The translations under genes and the position numbers were made by a program. The notes under the pieces were generated by a model. The model made no database searches, was not told the DNA's origin, and saw nothing but the letters and a program-made list of their open reading frames with translations. Below are positions 13,734-21,700 of a stretch of 24,128 nt of DNA, piece by piece. Position 1 is the first letter of the stretch, and each line of letters opens with the position of its first letter. Source of the DNA: a virus; the IMG/VR virus record IMGVR_UViG_3300017697_004551, positions 1 through 24,128 of that record. One strand, given 5' to 3'.

Positions 13734-14786
13734 ATGAATAGACGTTTTGGATTTTGCTGTAAATGGCTTAATGATAGATCTGAATTTGGTGGGATGAAAG
13801 TAAATGCCAAAGACAGGAATCTAAATGGTAGATCCACAACCATGCGTTGGTTGAGAGAACACAAAGACGAAGCAGAACAGCGACAATGGGACATTATGAA
13901 TCATAATTCAGCCGCGGCTGTACGTATGATAGAACGTGTTGGCACATTGCCTATAGAACGTAGAATGGTGCGACTAGGTAGTGAAATGTTGCAGGGCTAC
14001 ACAGAGAAAGACTGGAAAGTATGGTGGCAACAGAAAGAAATACAAGATCATCTAGCAAAAATATTTGCACCTGTAGGAGAAGCATCTAGGAAACATGATG
14101 TCAAGGTTAGTTTCCATCCAGGACAGTTTTGTGTGTTAGCAAGTGCAACACCTGAAATAGTAGACAGAAGCATAGAAGAATTTGAATACCATGCAGACCT
14201 GGCACGTTGGATGGGCTTTGGCAAGTCGTTCCAAGACGGTTGCAAGATAAATGTACACATCTCAGGCAAACAAGGACCGGAAGGCATCAAGAAAGCACTT
14301 CCAAAACTATCGCCAGAGGCAAGGAATCTGATAACAATAGAAAACGACGAGATGTCACATGGACTTGAACAATCGCTGATGCTTGAGAAGGACCTAGCAC
14401 TTGTACTAGACATACATCACCATTGGATTAGAGACGAAGAGTATATAGAACACAACGATGACAGAGTCAAAAGAGTCATAGACTCATGGCGTGGTGTGAG
14501 GCCTTCTATGCACTATTCATATTCCAGAGACGAACACCTTGCAGTAGCAGGACTTGGTGACAAGACACACACAGAGATGCATGACATCAAGATGTTATTG
14601 GAACGTGGTTGCAAGAAACAGAAACTAAGAGCACACTCGGATCTGTTACCAAATGTAAAAGCAAACGACTGGGCATTGTCGTTTTCAGATGACTTTGACA
14701 TACAGGTGGAGGCCAAAGGTAAAAACATGGCCTCGGAACAATTATATAGACAACACCTAGATAATACCGTAATATATGCATCATGA
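13734..14786 (+). CDS. uvsE: UV damage endonuclease UvsE/UvdE
   Basis: The protein has 350 residues. It shows the TIM-barrel UvdE motifs: N-terminal RFGFCCKWLN, SFHPGQF (126-132), KINVHISG (171-178), IENDE (202-206), LDIHHHW (225-231), MHYSYSRDEH (259-268), RAHSDL (299-304) and VEAKGK (325-330). The histidines and acids in these motifs bind the metal cluster. The enzyme nicks DNA 5' to UV photoproducts without a glycosylase step, giving repair or protection of phage DNA in sunlight. T4 uses DenV instead. It is expressed from its own sigma70-like promoter, and its stop overlaps the next start (ATGA). Confidence 0.95.
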   Translation: MNRRFGFCCKWLNDRSEFGGMKVNAKDRNLNGRSTTMRWLREHKDEAEQRQWDIMNHNSAAAVRMIERVGTLPIERRMVRLGSEMLQGYTEKDWKVWWQQKEIQDHLAKIFAPVGEASRKHDVKVSFHPGQFCVLASATPEIVDRSIEEFEYHADLARWMGFGKSFQDGCKINVHISGKQGPEGIKKALPKLSPEARNLITIENDEMSHGLEQSLMLEKDLALVLDIHHHWIRDEEYIEHNDDRVKRVIDSWRGVRPSMHYSYSRDEHLAVAGLGDKTHTEMHDIKMLLERGCKKQKLRAHSDLLPNVKANDWALSFSDDFDIQVEAKGKNMASEQLYRQHLDNTVIYAS

Positions 14787-14953
14787 GTACCAAAGAGAAA
14801 GAATTAAAAAAATTACACGAGAAAGTGGATCTGCTTAACAAAAAGGTAGACGAACTTGCCGCGAAGTTATCTAAACACATCAAGTTTATTGACTCAACTT
14901 ATGATGGATTGAAAAATCCAATCGAAGCGGCAAGAAAATGGTTACGCAGATAA
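14783..14953 (+). CDS. Small coiled-coil protein, unknown
   Basis: This 56-residue protein starts at the ATG overlapping the uvsE stop (14783-14786) and ends at TAA 14951-14953. The N-terminal half has a leucine-spaced heptad pattern (KELKKLHEKVDLLNKKVDEL) typical of a coiled coil; the C-terminal half is basic and ends RKWLRR. No family is recognised. A protein this small and charged could be an assembly or DNA-binding helper, but nothing specific shows this. Confidence 0.65.
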   Translation: MSTKEKELKKLHEKVDLLNKKVDELAAKLSKHIKFIDSTYDGLKNPIEAARKWLRR

Positions 14954-14990
14954 AACTGGTAATACGGTTACAGATTGGCCTGTGGAATCA

Positions 14991-15019
14991 TTGTTCTTAA
15001 GCAATAAATCATTTATAAT
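14991..15019 (+). promoter_or_regulatory. Sigma70-like promoter before the gene at 15026
   Basis: TTGTTC (14991-14996), a 17-base spacer and perfect TATAAT (15014-15019) end 6 bases before ATG 15026, in a 72-base gap. The -35 is weaker than in the other three members, but the short distance to the ATG is the same. Confidence 0.6.
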
Positions 15020-15025
15020 AACTGT

Positions 15026-15322
15026 ATGAAACCGAGACCTTTAGAATTACAAAGGAATAGCCTAGAGAATGGCTACGATAAAAAGTATCGTCACAGCATC
15101 TATCTAAATTCAGATGGTGTAGTAGAAGATTACATACACTGGTGTGAAAGGAATTGTAAAGGCAGATGGGGTTGGTGGTATGAAACAACCAAGGCTTGGG
15201 AAACACATTGGGATTCTAGTGGCAACAGGGCCTACATGAGTTTTGGCAGGCAAGAAGAAGCATTAAAATTTTGGTTTGCAAATGTAAATTTGATATATGA
15301 CACAGATTACGGAAAAAATTGA
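15026..15322 (+). CDS. Tryptophan-rich small protein, unknown
   Basis: The protein has 98 residues, with an unusual cluster of tryptophans and aromatics (GRWGWWYETTKAWETHWD, about 46-63) and two cysteines in HWCERNC (38-44). It is soluble. No family is recognised. It is first in a series with sufE (26-base overlap) and the A-type carrier, so it may be linked to Fe-S assembly by context only. Confidence 0.7.
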   Translation: MKPRPLELQRNSLENGYDKKYRHSIYLNSDGVVEDYIHWCERNCKGRWGWWYETTKAWETHWDSSGNRAYMSFGRQEEALKFWFANVNLIYDTDYGKN

Positions 15323-15704
15323 GTATTGGGGTAGCAACCTAAAACTTTTAGAAGGCCTGGATAGGTTCCAATATCTTATTGAACAGGCAAAAATTGCTAA
15401 ACCCATGAAAGAAGAATACAAAATAAAAGAATTTCAAATCCATGGTTGTGCCAGTAAACTCTGGGTGGTGCCTGAACTAAGGCAAGACAGAATGTTTTTG
15501 ACTGTGGACAGTGATGCTTTTATTACAAAAGGTACTGCGGCCATAATAGCAGACATCTTTGATGGCCAATCCTTAAGTGAGATACTAGCCGTTAGCAAAG
15601 AAGATATAAAAAAGTTAGGCATTATTGAAATATTGACGCCACAAAGACAGAACGGCCTCAGCAACATGATCACAACCATCCAAAGATATGCAAATAGGAG
15701 ATAA
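15297..15704 (+). CDS. sufE: SufE-like cysteine desulfurase activator
   Basis: The protein has 135 residues, near the usual SufE length. Family motifs are FQIHGCASKLW (46-56) with the sulfur-accepting Cys51, DSDAFITKGTAAIIADIFDG (71-90), and LTPQRQNGLSNMITTI (113-128). SufE accepts persulfide sulfur from the desulfurase SufS and passes it on for Fe-S cluster building. No SufS is in the window, so a phage SufE would have to work with the host enzyme. The gene lies immediately before an A-type carrier gene (8-base gap). The start at ATG 15297 overlaps the upstream gene. Confidence 0.92.
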   Translation: MTQITEKIEYWGSNLKLLEGLDRFQYLIEQAKIAKPMKEEYKIKEFQIHGCASKLWVVPELRQDRMFLTVDSDAFITKGTAAIIADIFDGQSLSEILAVSKEDIKKLGIIEILTPQRQNGLSNMITTIQRYANRR

Positions 15705-15712
15705 TTACAGGT

Positions 15713-16048
15713 ATGGGAATGTTTAAAATTACAGATTCAGCAAAACAACAGATAGAAAATTTACTGTCTAAGAACACAGACAAGTATGCAGTTAGCCTAG
15801 CAGTGCTAGGTGGTGGCTGTGCAGGATTCAAATATTCTTGGGGTTTTGCAGACACTAAAGAGTCTGTAGGCAGTGATGATCACGTAGAAGATTGGGGAAC
15901 TGGACGTTTTGTTGTAGATTCTCAAAGTATGCTTTACGTGATTGGTACGCAGATTGATTTCGTTGAAGAAACATTTGGTTCACAGTTTGAAATATCCAAT
16001 CCCAACTCAACAGCATCTTGTGGTTGTGGAGAATCGTTCGGGGTCTAA
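15713..16048 (+). CDS. IscA/HesB-type Fe-S carrier protein
   Basis: The protein has 111 residues (or 109 if the ATG at 15719 is used). The three conserved cysteines are present: Cys36 in VLGGGCAGFKYSW, and Cys103 and Cys105 in SCGCGESF. SQFEISNPNS fits the family segment before the C-x-C motif. A-type carriers hold or deliver Fe-S clusters to apo-proteins. Together with SufE next door it forms a small Fe-S module. Whether it is closer to IscA, SufA or ErpA cannot be decided here. Confidence 0.92.
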   Translation: MGMFKITDSAKQQIENLLSKNTDKYAVSLAVLGGGCAGFKYSWGFADTKESVGSDDHVEDWGTGRFVVDSQSMLYVIGTQIDFVEETFGSQFEISNPNSTASCGCGESFGV

Positions 16049-16053
16049 CTCGT

Positions 16054-16830
16054 ATGAGTATAACAGATGAGACCTGTTTTGTGGTCGGCAATGGTGAGAG
16101 TCGAAAAATTTTTGGCAACCTAGATCGTTTACAAGGACATGGCACCATATATGGCTGTAACGCTATCTATCGCGACTGGCCAAATCTGTGTGATAAAATA
16201 TTTGCCATGAATCCAGATATGTATAATGAAGTTGTCGCAGGCAAGGAAAATAAAAATTTCAAAGCAGATGTACTAGGATTGGAACAAATTAGTGATTGGA
16301 ACTATATTGTAGAAAGCGATCCTCCTTATCACATGCCTGAAGGTCTAAAAATTTATAGGACATGGACAGGTATGAAACCATTCTCAAACGTAATAAAATC
16401 AATTGATTTCTCTAATTCTAGAGGGTCTGGATGTTCTGCGGTATTGCACGCCGCTGAACAGGGTTTTAAAAATATTTTTATTATTGCTTTTGACATTTTG
16501 GGTGCTCAACAATGGGAACAAGACTCTGGAAAATCCAGTCGAATTCAAAACAACATATATGCTGGCACTGTGAATTATCCAGATAGGAAGAACATGAAAG
16601 CCTACCTAAAGTACGAGTGGATGTTCCAACTCACACAAATCGCTAGAAACTTTTCTAAACAACATTTTTACTTTATTAATCGCAAAGAATATATCACAGA
16701 CAACCATTATCTACCTTATTATGTCAATCATGCCTCTAATAATTTCAATGCTGGAATCTACGCAGAACTTAATAAATTTATACTGGATCCAAGTGTTCTT
16801 GAAAATAAAAAATTAAAGTGGATACTCTAA
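16054..16830 (+). CDS. GNGESR-family protein 2 (putative glycan-related)
   Basis: The protein has 258 residues from ATG 16054, five bases after the carrier gene; an upstream in-frame start at 16018 overlaps that gene and is not preferred. It has CFVVGNGESRKIFGNL and TIYGCNAIYRDWP, matching the start of the protein at 10260-10904, then GSGCSAVLHAAEQGFKNIFI and IAFDILGAQQW. The paralogue has the same GxGx helix and F-D-x-L/W strand. It probably binds a nucleotide sugar or related substrate; the reaction is unknown. It is longer at the C-terminus than its paralogue. Confidence 0.7.
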   Translation: MSITDETCFVVGNGESRKIFGNLDRLQGHGTIYGCNAIYRDWPNLCDKIFAMNPDMYNEVVAGKENKNFKADVLGLEQISDWNYIVESDPPYHMPEGLKIYRTWTGMKPFSNVIKSIDFSNSRGSGCSAVLHAAEQGFKNIFIIAFDILGAQQWEQDSGKSSRIQNNIYAGTVNYPDRKNMKAYLKYEWMFQLTQIARNFSKQHFYFINRKEYITDNHYLPYYVNHASNNFNAGIYAELNKFILDPSVLENKKLKWIL

Positions 16831-16855
16831 ATTTTCATTGTAGAGCTGGTATCCA
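16819..16855 (+). terminator. Possible hairpin between the GNGESR gene and the fibre genes
   Basis: TGGATAC (16819-16825) can pair with GTATCCA (16849-16855) across a 23-base loop. The 5' arm overlaps the end of the coding region. No clear U-tract follows, so this is only a weak candidate for a terminator or an RNA structure at the boundary with the structural genes. Confidence 0.25.
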
Positions 16856-16872
16856 TGCTCACTTAACATTTA

Positions 16873-16879
16873 ATAAATA
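16873..16879 (+). promoter_or_regulatory. Putative T4-like late promoter (ATAAATA) before the first fibre gene
   Basis: ATAAATA is the closest match in the window to the T4 late consensus TATAAATA. It lies 14 bases before ATG 16894, with a CGGAGA ribosome site in between. Confidence 0.55.
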
Positions 16880-16893
16880 CACGGAGATATAAT

Positions 16894-18690
16894 ATGGCCA
16901 AAAATAACATTGACATAGGAACAGCAGGTAATCCAGCCACAGGAGACTCATTACGGGGTGCTTTTGCAAAAGTAAACGCAACCTTCGATGATATCTACAC
17001 AGCTATAGGTGATCCAAGCACTGGACTTTACACCACAGCTTTAACAAATGGCGATGTCAAACTTCAACCCAATGGTGCTGGTGTTGTTGAAATTGACCAA
17101 TTACAAATCAATAGTAGTGCTATTACCAGTACCACAACCAATACTACTGTTTCTCTCACAGGAAACGGCACAGGTGGTGTACAGGTTGAAGAAATACTGT
17201 TCAAAGATTCCACAATATCATCAGTAGACTCATCATCAATAAACATAAATGATGGAGTTATAATTGATGGACCATTGACCGTAAACGGTGAGTTTGTACT
17301 GAACGATTTGGCAGTAGGCACACTTAACGTTGACAACTTAAATTTTAATGACAACGTTATTAGTTCTGATTCCAATGCAGATATTTTACTATCTCCAGGT
17401 GGAACTGGTAGTGTTCAAGCATCAGGTATTGCAATAAGAGGAACAACAATTTCAGCAGATGATTCAACTGCGATCAATATAAATGAATCTTTAATAGTTG
17501 ACGGCACAGCAACAGTTTCCGGTGCATTGAGTTCTGCAACAAGTTTGGTCCTGGCAACTGGCGCCACTGTCACAGGCATAGCCGACGAAGACGACATGAC
17601 TTCAAACAGTGCAACTTTACTTTCTACACAACAGTCAATCAAAGCATATGTTGACAATGAAATCACAGGTGTTTCAACTACTAGTATCTCACAAGGAAAC
17701 AGTAATGTAACTGTTGCGGACAGCGGTACAGGAAATATTACTATAGAAGTAGATGGTACAGATAGAATTACAACATTGGCCGCAACCACAACAACTGCTA
17801 CTGGCCACAGTTTAGTAATTGGAGCCACAAGTACTAGTGCAGGTGGACAAATTAAATTTTTAGAAGGCACCGACAACGGCACAAATGGTGTTACAGTGCA
17901 AGGTCCTGCAAGTACTGCCGATGTAACTATTACATTGCCAGCCGCAACTGATACGTTGGTAGGTAAAACAACAACAGATACATTTACAAATAAAAGTATA
18001 GATTTTGACAACAACACAATCACCAATATTGAAGTAGACAATTTTAAGTCAGGTGTGTTAGACACAGACTTAACAAGTGTTGCAGGCACAGACACAACCT
18101 TAGCTTCAGCAAAATCAATCAAAACTTACGTTGACTCTCAAGTTACCGCACAAGATTTAGATTTAGTAGGAGACAGTGGTACTGGAGAAGTTGACCTTGA
18201 TTCACAAACACTTACCATTGCAGGTGGTACTGGGTTGGCATCAGTAGCAGGTAGTCAAACAGTCACATTGAACATAGACGCAACAGTGGCAACACTGGCA
18301 GGTTCACAGACTTTGACAAACAAAACATTGACTACACCAATCATCGATTCATTCACACTAAACACACAAACAGTACAAACTTCAGGTACAGCAACATTGG
18401 CAACGTCATCTGCTTCAGTGCTAGACAGTTTTGCAAGTGCAACATTCAGAAGTGCCAAATACATGGTGTCTATTAAAAACACCGCCAATTCAAGATTTGA
18501 AACAGCAGAATTATTAGTTGTACATGACGGTACAAACAGTTTTATATACTCAACAGGTGTTAGTTCAACAGGTGATGCGATGGCTACATACACCACAGAC
18601 ATCAACAGTGGCAATGTTAGAATTTTAGTAGTGCCACAAACAGCCGATTCCACAGTTTACAAATTCCAACGTACACTAATCGTAGTTTAA
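16894..18690 (+). CDS. Fibre-type structural protein, 598 residues
   Basis: The protein starts with NNIDIGTAGNPATGDSLRGA and KVNATFDDIY, a motif that opens many structural/tail-fibre proteins of marine T4-like phages. It continues with low-complexity Ser/Thr/Asn/Gly beta-rich repeats such as DILLSPGGTGSV and TISADDSTAININESLIVDG. It also has two SIK-x-YVD segments and GSQTLTNKTLTTP, stretches common in phage tail proteins. The last ~95 residues form a distinct module (LDSFASATFRSAKY ... LLVVHDGTNSF ... NSGNVRILVVPQ) that recurs about ten times in the next protein. It is probably a virion surface or receptor-contact protein. It has a late-type promoter and an obvious ribosome site. Confidence 0.85.
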   Translation: MAKNNIDIGTAGNPATGDSLRGAFAKVNATFDDIYTAIGDPSTGLYTTALTNGDVKLQPNGAGVVEIDQLQINSSAITSTTTNTTVSLTGNGTGGVQVEEILFKDSTISSVDSSSININDGVIIDGPLTVNGEFVLNDLAVGTLNVDNLNFNDNVISSDSNADILLSPGGTGSVQASGIAIRGTTISADDSTAININESLIVDGTATVSGALSSATSLVLATGATVTGIADEDDMTSNSATLLSTQQSIKAYVDNEITGVSTTSISQGNSNVTVADSGTGNITIEVDGTDRITTLAATTTTATGHSLVIGATSTSAGGQIKFLEGTDNGTNGVTVQGPASTADVTITLPAATDTLVGKTTTDTFTNKSIDFDNNTITNIEVDNFKSGVLDTDLTSVAGTDTTLASAKSIKTYVDSQVTAQDLDLVGDSGTGEVDLDSQTLTIAGGTGLASVAGSQTVTLNIDATVATLAGSQTLTNKTLTTPIIDSFTLNTQTVQTSGTATLATSSASVLDSFASATFRSAKYMVSIKNTANSRFETAELLVVHDGTNSFIYSTGVSSTGDAMATYTTDINSGNVRILVVPQTADSTVYKFQRTLIVV

Positions 18691-18706
18691 CAGACTCATT
18701 TTTTCA

Positions 18707-18713
18707 CTAAATA
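18707..18713 (+). promoter_or_regulatory. Putative T4-like late promoter (CTAAATA) before the giant fibre gene
   Basis: CTAAATA lies 9 bases before ATG 18723 in the 32-base gap after the first fibre gene. It shares the TAAATA core of the other copies. Confidence 0.45.
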
Positions 18714-18722
18714 TAAGCTAAT

Positions 18723-21700
18723 ATGGCTCAAGAACTAATCAATATAGGTGTGTCCGCTAACGATGGATCTGGTGATCCAATAAACGTTGCTGGCCAAAAA
18801 ATTAATAATAATTTTGAGGAAATTTTTGCTTTTCCGCGTGTGCAATCTCACATTGGCACAAAAAACAACAACATCGTATCACAATTATCAAATGAAGATA
18901 TTGTTCTAAAACCCAGTGGCACAGGCTCTATTGTTTTTCCTAACATACGAATCAACGACAATAACATTGAAACTATTCAAACCAACAGTGATTTAAAAAT
19001 AATACCTTCTGGATCAGGTTCTGTTGTAATCAACGGTTTAGGATTTGCCGGCACCACTATTACTGCAACTGATTCCAGTATAGTCAATATCAATGAGAAT
19101 GTAATTGTAGATGGCACACTGAGTGCCTCTGGGGCGTTCACTTTTCCACTAGCAATGGCCTTAGGATCTACTTTAAGCACTGGTGGCCTAGCCACACTAT
19201 CATCTTTGACCATAACTGGCGCCACAACGATGGGAAATTTAAATATTGAGAATTTGTCATTCATTGACGGCACTATTTCCACTACTTCAAACGCAGATCT
19301 ACACCTTACTCCAGGCGGAACTGGTTCAGTGATCATAGACAATTTAACCATAGATTCAAATATTAATATCACAGACAACAAAATTCAAGCCACAGCAACA
19401 AATTCAGAATTAGTCCTGTCAGCTAGTGGAACAGGAGACATTGTTGCAGGTGGCATCAGAATACATGGAACTACTTTAACATCAGATGATTCATCAAGAA
19501 TAGAGATCAATGAAGCACTGACTATCAATTCAAGTATGTCAATCGCAGGCAACGAAATAAAACCTACCACAACAAATTCAGAGTTGGTACTATCAGCTAG
19601 TGGAACAGGAGACATTGTTGCAGGTGGCATCAGAATACATGGAACTACTTTAACATCAGATGATTCATCAAGAATAAAAATCAATGAGGCAGTTACTATA
19701 GAATCGAGCATATCAATCGCAGACAACAAAATTCAACTCCTACAATCAAATGCGGAATTAGTCCTGTCAGCCAGTGGCACAGGAGACGTGGTTTTGAGTG
19801 CTATCAGAATACATGGCACTACTTTAACCTCAGATGACTCATCAGAGATAGCGATCAATGAAGGACTAACTGTAGATTCAAACATCAGCATATCAGAAAA
19901 TCAAATTCAAACCACAGCATCAAATTCAGATCTACTGTTGTTGACTGCAGGAACAGGAGCAGTTAAAATTACCAAAGCAGACATCGATGGCGGTACCGTT
20001 GACGATGTAGTCATTGGTGGTGAAGTTCCGGCGGCGGGTACATTTTCAACCATAACTCTTTCTCCGACCGACACAGCATCATTATCTTCATCAGGAGTTA
20101 AAATCACTGACAACACAATTACATCCACTCAAAGCAATGATGATTTAGAATTTTTAGGCAATGGCACAGGCACTGTGAGAGTAAACCAATTCTACCTGCC
20201 CAATGCTGACGGAAATATAGGACAACTTATACGAACTGATGGGTCAAAGGTGCTAGATTGGTTCACATCACCGATACTGTTCAGTACATCTAACCTACAA
20301 GATGTACAAGGCACAATTTCTTTTTCCTCTGAAGTCACGGTAGATCATGTCACAGCCACTGGTGCTCATGAGTTGATACAATCAAGTGCCTCTGTAATAA
20401 ATTCATTCGCGGTAGCAAAATATGACAGTGCATGGTACGTGGTTCTAACACGAGATGATGATGCCGCAAATTTTGAAATTGCAAAATATTCAGTTGTTCA
20501 CGATAACACAAATGCGTTTATAACCACTTCAAATCTAGTTAAATCTGATACCAACAATTACATCACTGCCACTGCAGGCATTTCCGGTGGTTTTGTTAGA
20601 GTATCCGGCGCAGGTGCCGGTACTGATATGAATTTGCAGTTCTACAGAATAGGACTAGGAGATGATGATTCTACTGGTTATGTCAGTGAAGATGCCACAA
20701 ATGCTGTAGCTAAGATCAACACCGATATTGATTCTGCCATTGAAACACTAGACTCATGGGCCAAAGCAGATTTCAGGGGAGCAAAGTATTTCATATCAGT
20801 AAATGATGGGGCAAAAACAGAATTAGGAAACATAGAATGTCTAGTGGTCCATGATGGCACCAATGCTTTTGTGAACACTTACAACATTGTGAATACCGGC
20901 AACAATGATCTTCTAACAATCACAGCTGACATTGACAGCAATAATGTGCGACTTAGAGCTTCAGGTAACACTCCAAATTTAAGAGTACACATGTATAGAA
21001 TTTTACTGGCAGACGACGAAAGCTCATCAACAGGAACCAATGTCAATGTGGTAGGAGCAACCACAGTCAGCACCATATCACAAACAACAATTGACACAAA
21101 CAGTTTTAGAGGCACTGCCAAACCAGATTTCAGTAGCACAAAGACAGCCAGCACTTTTGCCACAACAGATTTTGATAGTGTTTGGTATCACCTGATAAAC
21201 AGAGATCAAACTAATGGTGAATTCAACATGGAAAAATTATCGGTCATGCATGGAACAACCACAGACGGAAGCACCCAAGACGCTTTTATCACAAGTTCAA
21301 GTGTGGTTAAAAGTGGAGTCCACAATGATGTGATGAGTCATGATGTTGACATTGATGGGTCCAATGTAAGATTAAGAACCACAGGAGTCAGTGATGGATC
21401 AACAACGATTAGTAACAGTATGACCTATTATGCACTAGGACTTGGATCAAACACAGCAGATGCCACATCTGGAAACATAGGCACAGAAGCAGGTATCATT
21501 CTAGGAGGAAACAACGAAACACAGATAGACCATGTAATTGCCGAAGGCACAACACAGGGCAGTTTAGCTGAAGCAAGAACAGGTGCAGAATTTACTGCTA
21601 GTCAATTCAACGGTGCATTGTATCATATCGTGACCAAGGACGTGGCCAACGGCAGTTTCGAGACACAGAAAGTTTCTGTGCTACACAATTTCAATAACGC

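Noticed and set aside
13388-13894. 168-codon open frame on the - strand across the glycosyltransferase/uvsE junction
   Set aside because: It is opposite two strongly supported genes and the uvsE promoter, with no family motif.
17415-18122. 235-codon open frame on the - strand, with further - frames under the fibre genes
   Set aside because: These are shadows of repetitive Ser/Thr/Gly/Val coding sequence; their valine-rich translations simply mirror the + strand repeats.
18691-18722. Terminator at the T-run (18700-18704) after the first fibre gene
   Set aside because: The only possible stem upstream is about three base pairs (AGT/ACT), too weak to call.
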